Source: Rhodospirillaceae bacterium Spongia-Bin9
GTDB lineage: Bacteria; Pseudomonadota; Alphaproteobacteria; Bin65
DNA: 50,484 bases
NCBI GenBank assembly: GCA_900197615.1
Contig: FZLR01000012.1
Location: 1-50,484 of the forward strand
Direction: 5' to 3'
Below are positions 8,434-16,483 of this stretch, in pieces (within the stretch, counting starts at the first letter, position 1; each line of letters opens with the position of its first letter). The notes below the pieces were generated by a model. It had not been told where the DNA came from. It worked only from the letters and a program-made list of their open reading frames with translations, and did no database searches. Position numbers and translations under genes: made by a program.

Positions 8434-10191
8434 TCAGGCGGTGCTGCCGGTTCCACCCTCGCCGGAAGGACGGCCGGCGGTGCGGAACAGCCGCGGCAGG
8501 GAAATTGCGAAACGTGCGCCGCACACCGATCCGTCCGGCGCGCGGATATTCTCGGCCTGCAAGGCGCCGCCGACCGCTTCGACGATCTGCCGGCTGATGC
8601 TGAGGCCGAGGCCGGAATGCTGGCCGAAGGCTTCGCCGGCGGGCCGCTCGGAATAGAAGCGCTTGAAAATGTCTTCCTCCTTGCCCGGGGCTATGCCGGG
8701 GCCGTCGTCCTCGACAGTGACGGTCACGGTGTTTTTTTCGGCGACCGCGGCGATCCGGATTGCCCCTTGCGGCGGCGTAAAGGAAACCGCGTTGGCGATG
8801 AGGTTCTGGAGCACCTGGACCAGCCGGTCCTCGTCCGCCTGGGCGATCAGGCTGCCGCGTTGCGGCAGATCGAGGCGGATCTCCGGTGCGCCCTCTTTCG
8901 CCGTGGTCCGGTAGACCTCCGCCAGCGTTTGCAGCAGGTGCCGCAGGTCGACCGGTTCGGGCGCGAGGCGGGCGAGTTCGGCGTCGAGGCGGGACGCGTT
9001 GGCGATATCGGTAATCAGCCGGTCGAGCCGGTCGACATCCTGCTCGATCACGGCCATCAGCCGCTTCTGCTTTTCCGCATCGTCGATCCGCGCCGCCGTT
9101 TCCACGGCGCTGCGCAATGACGACAGCGGGTTCTTCAATTCGTGCGACACGTCGGCGGCGAACCGTTCGATGGCGTCCATGCGGTCGAACAGTTCGGTGG
9201 TCAGGTCGTTCAGCGCGGCCGACAGATCGCCGATCTCGTCGCGGCGGTCGGGGAAGGTCGGGATCGCCACCGACCGGGTGCGCACCCGCCGCATCCGGTC
9301 GGCGGCGGCGGCGAGGCGGTTGATCGGCTGCGAAATGGCGCGGGCCAGGTAAAGCGAGAGCAGCAGAGACAGGATGAAGACGATGCCGAAGACCAGAACG
9401 ATATCCTGGCGCACCTCCCGGACCGACCGGTCGATCTCGGCGCTGGAGATGGACAGCATCAGCCCGCCATAGACATTCTTGTAGTGCTGGACCGGGATGG
9501 CGAAGGACAGGATCAGGCGCCGGCGATCCGAGACGCGCACCATGCTGCCCTCGTCGCCGCCCAGCGCCAGCCGGACTTCTTCGTAATCCGCCGCGCTCTC
9601 ATAGGGTTTTTCCCGGTACGCCGCGGCCCGGTCGCGCCCCTGGGAAAGCAGGAAGAAAAACCAGTCGTAAACCTCGTTCAACGACCGCAGGACCCGGCTC
9701 GATCCCTCGGGCGGCGGCAGCGCCTCCTGCCGGATCGCGCCGCCGGGCCGCAGCAGCGCCCGGCTGTCTGCGATCAGCGCGCCGTTGCGGGCGAACAGCC
9801 GGGCGCGCACCCGGGTCGGCCGGACCAGCCGGCGCAGCACCTTGCGGGCGGTCTCGATCTCGATTTCGGTCGTCGCCGGATCGCCGGGCGGGACGGCGGT
9901 TTCGCCCAGCGCGCCGGCGATCATCCGGGCTTCGGTGCCGAGCGCCAGAAGCCGCCCGTCGATCAGGCTGCGCTCGTAGACGCCCAGATACATCAACCCG
10001 CCGAATATGGTGGCCAGCGGAAAGATGCCGATGGCCAGGATGCGCAGGGTCAGCCGCGAAAATCGCCGGCCGTGCCGCGCGCCGAGCCTGTGGCGGACGG
10101 AATCGCGTTCCGCGCCGTCGACGGGCCGGCGCAGGGGCGGCGGATCCGTTCCGTATACCTCCGTCGAACTCAGGCGAGCATCGTCCGGCAT
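8434..10191 (-). CDS. chvG: ChvG/ExoS-type sensor histidine kinase
   Basis: A 585-residue inner-membrane sensor. TM1 is about residues 50-70 (LAIGIFPLATIFGGLMYLGV), followed by a periplasmic domain of some 200 residues and TM2 near 275-295 (IVLVFGIVFILSLLLSLYLA). A HAMP linker comes next. The phospho-acceptor region DVSHELKNPLSSLRSAVETA contains the H-box His. N-box IANAVSFTP, G1 DDGPGIAPG and G2 HSGLGLSISRQIVEAVGG complete the catalytic domain. ChvG with ChvI senses acid and envelope stress in rhizobia and relatives. The partner chvI lies 111 bp upstream on the same strand. Confidence 0.93.
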   Translation of the reverse strand: MPDDARLSSTEVYGTDPPPLRRPVDGAERDSVRHRLGARHGRRFSRLTLRILAIGIFPLATIFGGLMYLGVYERSLIDGRLLALGTEARMIAGALGETAVPPGDPATTEIEIETARKVLRRLVRPTRVRARLFARNGALIADSRALLRPGGAIRQEALPPPEGSSRVLRSLNEVYDWFFFLLSQGRDRAAAYREKPYESAADYEEVRLALGGDEGSMVRVSDRRRLILSFAIPVQHYKNVYGGLMLSISSAEIDRSVREVRQDIVLVFGIVFILSLLLSLYLARAISQPINRLAAAADRMRRVRTRSVAIPTFPDRRDEIGDLSAALNDLTTELFDRMDAIERFAADVSHELKNPLSSLRSAVETAARIDDAEKQKRLMAVIEQDVDRLDRLITDIANASRLDAELARLAPEPVDLRHLLQTLAEVYRTTAKEGAPEIRLDLPQRGSLIAQADEDRLVQVLQNLIANAVSFTPPQGAIRIAAVAEKNTVTVTVEDDGPGIAPGKEEDIFKRFYSERPAGEAFGQHSGLGLSISRQIVEAVGGALQAENIRAPDGSVCGARFAISLPRLFRTAGRPSGEGGTGSTA

Positions 10192-10302
10192 TGCATCCCG
10201 CCGCGGCGCGGGCCCTGGCCGGCGCCCGGACTCCCCGGTGTGCCGCCCGGCGCGCGCCTTTCCCCGGCGTCCGCAGGAAAGCCGGCCCCGCGGGCGCCGC
10301 CG

Positions 10303-10995
10303 TCAGCTTTCGGCGTAACGATAGCCGATCCCGTACAGGGTTTCGATCCTGTCGAAGCCGTCGTCAACGGTCTTGAACTTCTTGCGCAGACGCTTGATGT
10401 GGCTGTCGATGGTGCGATCGTCGACATAGATGTTCTCGCCATAGGCGGCGTCCATAAGCTGGTCGCGGCTCTTGACGTGGCCGGGGCGCTGGGCCAGCGA
10501 CTGGAGGATCAGGAATTCGGTAACGGTCAACTGGACCGGCGCGTCGCGCCAGGTGCAGCGATGACGGTCCGGGTCCATGACCAGCGCGCCGCGGGCAATG
10601 ACCGTGTCCGTCGCCGGCCCGGCCGCCTCGGCTTCTGCGCGGCGCAGAACTGCGCGGATACGCTCGATCAGCAACCGCTGGGAGAACGGCTTCGTGATAT
10701 AATCGTCCGCGCCCATGCGCAGGCCGAGCACCTCATCGATCTCGTCGTCTTTCGAAGTCAGGAATATGACCGGCAGCCGCGACTGGCTGCGGATGCGGTT
10801 CAGCAGCTCCATGCCGTCCATGCGCGGCATCTTGATATCCAGAATGGCAAGGTCGGGCGGTCGGGCGGCAATGCCGGCAAGCGCTTCGGCGCCGTCCCTG
10901 TAGGTCCGCACATCGAAGCCTTCGGCCTCCAGCGCGATCGATACGGAGGTCAGGATGTTGCGGTCGTCGTCGACCAGTGCGATCGTGTTTTTCAT
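10303..10995 (-). CDS. chvI: ChvI-type response regulator (OmpR family)
   Basis: A 230-residue protein: receiver domain with acidic DDD near the start, phospho-acceptor Asp in [13 protein letters not shown], and conserved Lys in YITKPF. A winged-helix DNA-binding domain with [17 protein letters not shown] and [16 protein letters not shown] follows. I took ATG 10995 ([11 protein letters not shown]), because the longer frame from 11121 adds 42 residues without any domain. ChvI activates genes including pckA in some relatives; pckA lies 1.9 kb away on the opposite strand. Upstream is a 412-bp divergent region. Confidence 0.94.
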   Translation of the reverse strand: MKNTIALVDDDRNILTSVSIALEAEGFDVRTYRDGAEALAGIAARPPDLAILDIKMPRMDGMELLNRIRSQSRLPVIFLTSKDDEIDEVLGLRMGADDYITKPFSQRLLIERIRAVLRRAEAEAAGPATDTVIARGALVMDPDRHRCTWRDAPVQLTVTEFLILQSLAQRPGHVKSRDQLMDAAYGENIYVDDRTIDSHIKRLRKKFKTVDDGFDRIETLYGIGYRYAES

Positions 10996-11407
10996 GGGCC
11001 GCTCGGCCGATCCTCTTGACGCGCCCCGGCGGTTGGGTCCGGGAACGGGCGATCCTCGGCCGCCTGCGCCGCGATCCGCCTTGACAGCAGTATGGGGCAG
11101 GAATACGGCCAAGTCCGGCAATATTGCGGCGCGGCGCCAGCCGGGCGTTCATTCTAGCATCCCCGGACGCGCCGGTGAAATCGTCGCCGTACCGGGCGGC
11201 TCCGGACGATTGACGGCAGGCGCGGCGGCAACCTACGGTTCCGACAGGCCGATACGCCGGCTGCCCGGACGTCTTCGGGCAAAACCCGGCCGGCGCCAGC
11301 CGGAGTTGGTGAATGGGCAACCCTTCGAGCGATGCAGGCACAACGCCCGCAAGGACAGCGGACAACGCCGCTGCCGTTGCCCTGGCGGCTGCCCTGCGTC
11401 CGCTGCC
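10996..11407. other. 412-bp divergent intergenic region between chvI and the PCuAC-like gene
   Basis: It must hold the chvI promoter on the minus strand and any promoter for the plus-strand PCuAC-like/HugZ pair. Open frames crossing it on both strands give compositionally poor, Arg-rich products and look like shadows. No confident -35/-10 pair or ChvI box was recognised. Confidence 0.5.
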
Positions 11408-11980
11408 GTGAAGCGGTCCGCCCTCTTCGCGCTGGTCGCGTTCGCGGCCGGCGCTATTGGGACGGGCCCGTCGGGGCTTGCAACCGTGCTGTCGCCGGCG
11501 CAGGCGCAACAGGCCAGGTTATCGCAGGAAAATGCCGAACGACCGCCGGCCTACCGCCTGGGCGACCTGACGGTCGGCGGGGTCTCGGCGCACCAGTCGG
11601 CGAGCCGCGACGGTGCGGCCTATCTGCGGATCGGCAACGCCGGCGAGGATGACGACGCTCTCATCGACGCGTCGAGCTCGTTCGCCAAGCGGGTCGAACT
11701 GCGCGGCCCGGTGCCCGGAGGAGAGGTCTGGGAGACCGGCCGGGTCGATGCCATTCCCGCTCCTGCCGGGCAGGAGACGGTTTTGACGGCGGCGACGCTG
11801 CATCTCAGGCTGGTCGGATTGCGCGGTATCCTGAGCGTCGGCCGCAGCGTACCTATCACCCTGACCTTCGAGCGGGCCGGCGCGATTACCGTGCAGGCCC
11901 GCGTCCTGTCGCCGAACGAAGCCGCCGCGATCATCGAACGGTCCGTTCCGCAGAGCGGACCGCAGGACCCGCCGCAATGA
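11408..11980 (+). CDS. PCuAC-like secreted protein with degenerate copper site
   Basis: After a signal peptide (about 35 residues, ending ...SPAQAQ), the protein follows the PCuAC copper-chaperone fold: AYLRIGNAGEDDDALIDASS, then AKRVELRG, then LHLRLVGLRGIL and VPITLTFERAGAITVQARV. In true PCuAC the copper ligands are a His and Met after VEL and the HxM pair of HLMLMGL. Here VELH becomes VELR, the Met positions after it are absent, and HLMLM becomes HLRLV, leaving one His. Copper delivery by the normal site is therefore unlikely. The GTG at 11408 is preferred because a signal peptide follows at once; GTG 11309 is an alternative. The stop overlaps the next ATG (ATGA). Confidence 0.7.
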   Translation: MKRSALFALVAFAAGAIGTGPSGLATVLSPAQAQQARLSQENAERPPAYRLGDLTVGGVSAHQSASRDGAAYLRIGNAGEDDDALIDASSSFAKRVELRGPVPGGEVWETGRVDAIPAPAGQETVLTAATLHLRLVGLRGILSVGRSVPITLTFERAGAITVQARVLSPNEAAAIIERSVPQSGPQDPPQ

Positions 11981-12717
11981 ACGGCGCCGGCGACCTCGAC
12001 TTCGCCCGGGAACTGGCGCGCGCCAGCGCCGTCGCCAGCTTGGCGACGCTCGATCCGGCCGGCGGCCCGCCGCACGCCTCCTTCGTCACCGTGGCCCTGG
12101 ATCGGGGCCTGTCGCCGCTGCTCCTGCTGTCCGGCCTGGCGCTGCACCGCCAGAACCTTGCCGACGACCCCGCGGCGGCGCTGCTGATGACCGGCGAGGG
12201 GCGCGGCGTCGCCACGCCCGCCGATCCGTTGGCCGGCGATCGCGTGACGGTTCGGGGCGCGCTCGCGATATCCGACGATCGGGCGGACCGGGAACGCTTT
12301 CTGGCCCGTCATCCCGCCGCGGCCGAATATGCGGACTTCGGCGATTTCGATTTCTTTCGCATGGCGGTCTCCGCCGTGCATCTGGTCGGCGGCTTCGGCC
12401 GCATTTCGTCCTTCGACGGCGCGGTCTGGCCGCCGGACACGGCGGAGGCGCAGCCGCTGCGGGATGCCGAAGGCGATATCGTCGACCATATGAACGGCGA
12501 TCACGCAGATGCCGTGGCGTTGTACGCCGTCGCCCTGCTCGGCCGCGCCGACGGCGCGTGGCGCATGACCGGGATCGATCCGTGGGGTATCGACCTGCGC
12601 AACGGCGGCGAGATCGCGCGACTCGGTTTCGATGCTCCGGTGGCCGGCCCGGACGAGGCCCGCAGGGCTCTTGTCGCGCTGGTCCGCGAGGCGCGCGCCG
12701 TCCGTCCGGCGTCCTGA
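11977..12717 (+). CDS. HugZ-family haem-utilisation-like protein (PPOX fold plus DUF2470)
   Basis: The N-terminal 150 residues form a split-barrel flavin/haem-binding domain: VASLATLDPAGGPPHASFV, then LLLLSGLALHRQNLADDP and ALLMTGEG. The C-terminal DUF2470 domain starts near 160 with DIVDHMNGDHADAVALYA. Relatives bind haem, and some degrade it (HugZ, HutZ). The DHMNGDHADA block contains the His residues that bind haem in characterised members. The ATG overlaps the stop of the PCuAC-like gene by 4 bp, so translation is probably coupled. Specificity cannot be settled from sequence. Confidence 0.82.
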   Translation: MNGAGDLDFARELARASAVASLATLDPAGGPPHASFVTVALDRGLSPLLLLSGLALHRQNLADDPAAALLMTGEGRGVATPADPLAGDRVTVRGALAISDDRADRERFLARHPAAAEYADFGDFDFFRMAVSAVHLVGGFGRISSFDGAVWPPDTAEAQPLRDAEGDIVDHMNGDHADAVALYAVALLGRADGAWRMTGIDPWGIDLRNGGEIARLGFDAPVAGPDEARRALVALVREARAVRPAS

Positions 12718-12923
12718 CGGGGTCCGGCGCTTGCGGGGTTCCTTTTGCCGCAAGGGGCGGCCAGTGCAACGCAGCCGTTGCAAAGCGGTGTCCGGGCTGG
12801 CAATTTTTGTTCGAGGCTGGGGCGAATTGCGCAGGATAACTGCGCCGGCGACGGCCGGTACCGGCGTCTGGTGCAGGCGCCGCCATACGCTCGGCAATCA
12901 TAAAATCGGCCGTTGGTGGAGGA

Positions 12924-14540
12924 ATGATGGTGGCGCAAACCGGAGCTGTCGCAAGCCGTTACGGGCTCGACAAACAGGGCATCCGCACGAGCGGAACCGA
13001 ATTCTGGAACCTGAACGTCCCGGATCTGTACGAGCAGGCTTTGCAGCGCAACGAGGCCCGGCTGGCCCATGGCGGCCCGCTTGTGGCGGAAACCGGAGTG
13101 CACACCGGCCGGTCGCCGAACGACAAATTCACCGTCCGCGACGCCGGAACCGAAGACACGGTCGATTGGGGTGCGGTCAACAAGCCGATCGACCGGACCG
13201 TCTTCGACAGGTTGCGCGGCCGGATCGCCGAATACCTGTCGAGCCGCGACCTGTTCGTCCAGGATTGCTATGCCGGGGCCGATCCGGACTATCGGCTGCG
13301 GGTCCGCGTCATCACCGAACGCGCCTGGCACAGCCTGTTCGCCCGCCACATGTTCATCCGGCCGCCGGCGGAGGCGCTGGCCGAATTCGAGCCGGAGTTC
13401 ACGATTCTCCAGGCACCCTCGGTCCTGGCAGAACCGGAGAAGGACGGCACGAACAGCAGCACCTTCATCCTGGCCGATTTCGGCCAGCGGACGATCGCGA
13501 TCGGCGGCAGCGAATATGCCGGCGAGATCAAGAAATCGGTCTTCTCGATCCTGAACTACCTGCTGCCGGAGCGCAACGTGCTGCCCATGCACTGCTCCGC
13601 CAACATCGGCGAGCGCGGCGACGTCTCGATCTTCTTCGGCCTGTCCGGCACCGGCAAGACAACCCTGTCGGCCGATCCGTCGCGCACGCTCATCGGCGAC
13701 GACGAGCATGGCTGGTCGTCCAACGGCGTGTTCAATTTCGAAGGCGGCTGCTACGCCAAGGTAATCCGCCTGTCGGCGGAGGCCGAGCCGGAAATCTTCG
13801 AGACCACCCGGCGCTTCGGCACGGTGCTGGAGAATGTCGTGCTGGACCCGGCAACGCGCATTCCGGACCTCGACGATGCGACGCTGACGGAAAACACCCG
13901 CGCCAGCTATCCGGTGGACTTCATCCCGAACACCAGCAATTCCGGCCGCGGCGGCCATGCCGAGAATATCGTCATGCTGACGGCCGACGCCTTCGGCGTG
14001 CTGCCGCCGGTTTCGATGATGACCCCGGAACAGGCGATGTACCACTTCCTCTCCGGCTACACGGCCCGCGTCGCCGGCACCGAAAGGGGCGTGGGCAGCG
14101 AGCCCCAGGCCACCTTCTCGACCTGCTTCGGCGCGCCGTTCATGCCGCGGCATCCGTCGGTCTACGCCCGGATGCTGGGCGAGAAGATCGAGACCCACGG
14201 CGCGAAATGCTGGCTGGTCAACACCGGCTGGTCGGGCGGCGCCTACGGCGTCGGCGAGCGCATGAAGATCGCCCACACGCGGGCCATGATCCGGTCGATC
14301 CTGAACGGCACGCTGGCGACCGTGAACGTCGCGCCGGACCCGAATTTCGGTGTCCTGGTGCCGCAGGCCTGCCCGGACGTACCGGCCGATGTGCTCAATC
14401 CGAAGAGCTCCTGGTCCGACAAGCGGGCCTACGACAGCATGGCCCGCGACGTTGCCCGCCGCTTCGAAAACAACTTCACCCGCTTCGAGCCCTTTGTCGG
14501 CGACGCGGTGAAAAAGGCCGCGATCCGCGCGGCGGCGTAG
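12924..14540 (+). CDS. pckA: ATP-dependent phosphoenolpyruvate carboxykinase
   Basis: The enzyme converts oxaloacetate to phosphoenolpyruvate in gluconeogenesis. The kinase loop FFGLSGTGKTTLSADP is near residues 237-252. HTGRSPNDKF (about 53-62) binds substrate. LIGDDEHGW and FNFEGGCYAK carry metal and nucleotide contacts. At 538 residues it is standard length. Two ATGs follow the GGAGG in tandem (12924 and 12927); the second has the better spacing. pckA near chvI is conserved in rhizobia and relatives and fits control by ChvGI. A 206-bp gap upstream would hold the promoter. Confidence 0.97.
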   Translation: MMVAQTGAVASRYGLDKQGIRTSGTEFWNLNVPDLYEQALQRNEARLAHGGPLVAETGVHTGRSPNDKFTVRDAGTEDTVDWGAVNKPIDRTVFDRLRGRIAEYLSSRDLFVQDCYAGADPDYRLRVRVITERAWHSLFARHMFIRPPAEALAEFEPEFTILQAPSVLAEPEKDGTNSSTFILADFGQRTIAIGGSEYAGEIKKSVFSILNYLLPERNVLPMHCSANIGERGDVSIFFGLSGTGKTTLSADPSRTLIGDDEHGWSSNGVFNFEGGCYAKVIRLSAEAEPEIFETTRRFGTVLENVVLDPATRIPDLDDATLTENTRASYPVDFIPNTSNSGRGGHAENIVMLTADAFGVLPPVSMMTPEQAMYHFLSGYTARVAGTERGVGSEPQATFSTCFGAPFMPRHPSVYARMLGEKIETHGAKCWLVNTGWSGGAYGVGERMKIAHTRAMIRSILNGTLATVNVAPDPNFGVLVPQACPDVPADVLNPKSSWSDKRAYDSMARDVARRFENNFTRFEPFVGDAVKKAAIRAAA

Positions 14541-14603
14541 GCCGCGCTCAGGCTTTCCTCCACGCGACAGCCCGGCATCGCCGGCTGTAGGATGATAACC
14601 GCC

Positions 14604-14933
14604 TCATCCCGAATCGCTCGCGAGCCGTGCGCTGACCAGTCGGTTCAGGCTCACGCCCTGCTCCGCGGCGCGGATGGCGAGCGCACGGTGCGTTTCCGGC
14701 GGCAGTCGGACCAGGAACCTGCCGCTATAGGCCCTGCCGGCCAAAGGCAAGGGGGGGTCTTCTCCCGAATCTTTCATGTCCGCCAATATATCGCGCACCA
14801 GCCGCCTGACGCCGGACAGGGCCTCCTCCGGGGTCGGCGCCAGCCAGCTTAGCGACGGAAACTCGGCGCACAGGCCGACATGTTCACCGTCTTCGGAGGA
14901 CCAGGTGATCCGGTAGGTGTAGCGGTCATTCAT
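14604..14933 (-). CDS. hicB: HicB-family antitoxin
   Basis: A 109-residue antitoxin. The N-terminal half is the partially degraded RNase-H-like HicB domain (GEHVGLCAEFPSLSWLAPTPEEALSGV). The C-terminal part is a ribbon-helix-helix DNA-binding segment (GRFLVRLPPETHRALAIRAAEQGVSLN). HicB neutralises HicA and represses the operon. It starts inside the last codons of hicA (4-bp overlap, 14930-14933), so production is coupled. Confidence 0.92.
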   Translation of the reverse strand: MNDRYTYRITWSSEDGEHVGLCAEFPSLSWLAPTPEEALSGVRRLVRDILADMKDSGEDPPLPLAGRAYSGRFLVRLPPETHRALAIRAAEQGVSLNRLVSARLASDSG

Positions 14934-15175
14934 CCGATGCCCTCCAGTTTCTCGATCGCCTTGATGACCTGACGGACCTGATAGGGCTTCGCCTTGCCCT
15001 TATCGTTCTGGATGTTCACACGCGGGTCGCCCGGCCACGGCGTCCGGTAGACGCGATGGCTGGTTCCGCGCTGACGCGGTGTGCCGAAAAAACGGTCGCA
15101 AATCCGGGCAAGCTCGGCAAATCGGACGCCTTTCGGGTTGTTACGAAGACTCCTGAGGACCTCCGTCGCGTCCAT
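14930..15175 (-). CDS. hicA: HicA-family mRNA interferase toxin
   Basis: An 81-residue toxin with a double-stranded-RNA-binding fold. GTSHRVYRTPWPGDPRVNIQ contains the conserved Ser-His pair whose His is catalytic, and the C-terminal helix is YQVRQVIKAIEKL. HicA cleaves mRNA and tmRNA when not bound by HicB. It precedes hicB in the operon. The promoter's TATAAT box ends 8 bp before this ATG, so the transcript would be leaderless or nearly so. Confidence 0.9.
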   Translation of the reverse strand: MDATEVLRSLRNNPKGVRFAELARICDRFFGTPRQRGTSHRVYRTPWPGDPRVNIQNDKGKAKPYQVRQVIKAIEKLEGIG

Positions 15176-15183
15176 GATCCAAT

Positions 15184-15211
15184 ATTATATCACTAATGGT
15201 ATCATATTCAA
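15184..15211 (-). promoter_or_regulatory. hicAB promoter with a consensus -10 box
   Basis: On the minus strand TTGAAT (15211-15206) and TATAAT (15189-15184) are separated by 16 bases. The segment is strongly AT-rich against its surroundings. A direct repeat TATCA (15188-15192 and 15200-15204 on the plus strand, 12 bases apart) overlaps the core promoter and is a possible HicB operator. No room is left for a ribosome-binding site if transcription starts at the usual distance. Confidence 0.65.
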
Positions 15212-15240
15212 GCTCCAGGCGTACCGGCTCCCGGTCCTCT

Positions 15241-15777
15241 TCAAGGCGCGAGCCGCTTGCCCATTCGCACCGCGGGCACGTCGATTCCGCGGCTCGTGCC
15301 CACGAAGGTGCGCTCGATCTCGTGCCATCCTTCGGCCAGGTAGAGCGGCTCCCCGCCAAGCGTTGCAAGGAGTTCGGCGTCCGCAAACCCGGCTTTCCGC
15401 GCCGCGTCCTCGCAGGTCCTCAGAATTAGCCGGCCGAGGCCGCGGCGGGCATAGTCGGGATGGGTGTACATCGCGCGCACCCGGGCCGGTTCCCTCGACG
15501 GGTCGAGCAGCTCCTGCCCGCGCAGGGCGGCTCCGGGCGCGGTGACATACTCTCGCCTCCGGCCCCAGCCCCCCGAAGCGACCGGCGCGCCGCCCTGCTC
15601 GGCGATGAAGTAGGTCCCGTCCTCGATGAGGAGCCGGTCGACGGTCATGAGCTCCAAGCTCGCTTCGATCTCTTCCGGGCTCAGAAACGCAGGCAGCAGC
15701 GTCCGGGTGGCAATATCGATCAGGGCCTCGAGCGCGCTGGCGTCTCCGGGTGTCGCGACACGAACGCTTACGGTCAT
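15241..15777 (-). CDS. GNAT family N-acetyltransferase
   Basis: A single GNAT domain that transfers acetyl from acetyl-CoA to an unknown amine. The acetyl-CoA loop is VRAMYTHPDYARRGLGRLIL (motif A, R/Q-x-x-G-x-G/A form). YFIAEQGGAPVASGGWG precedes it. ATG 15777 (MTVSVRVATPGD) fits the family start; GTG 15786 would add three residues. It is transcribed in the same direction as hicAB but separated by 65 bp with the hicAB promoter between them. The substrate is unknown. Confidence 0.85.
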   Translation of the reverse strand: MTVSVRVATPGDASALEALIDIATRTLLPAFLSPEEIEASLELMTVDRLLIEDGTYFIAEQGGAPVASGGWGRRREYVTAPGAALRGQELLDPSREPARVRAMYTHPDYARRGLGRLILRTCEDAARKAGFADAELLATLGGEPLYLAEGWHEIERTFVGTSRGIDVPAVRMGKRLAP

Positions 15778-15876
15778 GGCGGGCACCGTCTGCCGTCTGT
15801 TATAGCCTGCCGCTTGCGCGGCAGGACGGGATGCGGGCGCCTATCCCAGGATATCCGGCGGCCCGCAATTCGCCGC

Positions 15877-16482
15877 TCAGTCGCGCGGCTGTTCCATCAT
15901 CCAGGTCAGGTTGGCCTTCACGGCCGGCCACTCGGGCGCGGCGATCGAATAGGCGGCCGTATCGCGCAGCGTGCCGTCGGGCAGAAGCATGTGGTGGCGC
16001 AAGATGCCGTCGAGCTTCGCCCCCAGCCGTTCGATGCCGCGCCGGCTCTGGATATTCATGGCGTGGGTGCGGAATTCGACGGCGATGCAGTCCAACTCCT
16101 CGAACGCCTTCGACAGCAGCAGGAATTTACACTCGGTGTTGAGCGCCGTGCGCTGGACCGCGCGGCGGTACCAGGTGAAGCCGATCTCCAGCCGCCGGTG
16201 CTTCGGCTCGATATTCATATAGGTCGTCATGCCGACGGCGCGGCCCCTGAACGGCCCGTCGCGCAGGTCGACGATGGCGAAGGGAAGCATGCTCTCTTGC
16301 GCCATCAGGCCGAGGCGCCGGTCGATCTCCGCGCCGACGCCATCGGGCTCCGGGACCGAGGTGTACCACAGCCGGTACAGTTCCCCGTCCGCCGCCGCCT
16401 CGGCCAAATCGCCGGCATGATCGTGGGACAGCAGCTCGACCGCGACCGTCCGGCCTTCGGCGCTGAACGGCGCGGGCCACAT
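15877..16482 (-). CDS. RimJ/RimL-type GNAT acetyltransferase, last gene of the catabolic run
   Basis: A 201-residue GNAT of the RimJ/RimL-like subgroup: GRAVGMTTYMNIEPKHRRLEIGFTWYRRAVQRTALNTECK, with QSRRGIERLGAKLDG in the second half (described, not a single quoted motif of function). ATG 16482 lies 2 bp beyond the APH-like stop codon's first base, so the two are essentially touching. The substrate could be a small molecule or a protein N-terminus. Position at the end of the operon suggests it acts on, or protects against, an intermediate, but that is inference. Confidence 0.82.
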   Translation of the reverse strand: MWPAPFSAEGRTVAVELLSHDHAGDLAEAAADGELYRLWYTSVPEPDGVGAEIDRRLGLMAQESMLPFAIVDLRDGPFRGRAVGMTTYMNIEPKHRRLEIGFTWYRRAVQRTALNTECKFLLLSKAFEELDCIAVEFRTHAMNIQSRRGIERLGAKLDGILRHHMLLPDGTLRDTAAYSIAAPEWPAVKANLTWMMEQPRD

Positions 16483-16483
16483 T

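Noticed and set aside
10303-11121. A 272-residue version of ChvI
   Set aside because: The extra 42 residues have no domain and the receiver domain begins exactly at ATG 10995.
12501-14276. A 591-residue minus-strand open frame opposite pckA
   Set aside because: Low-complexity shadow with no family motif; pckA is certain.
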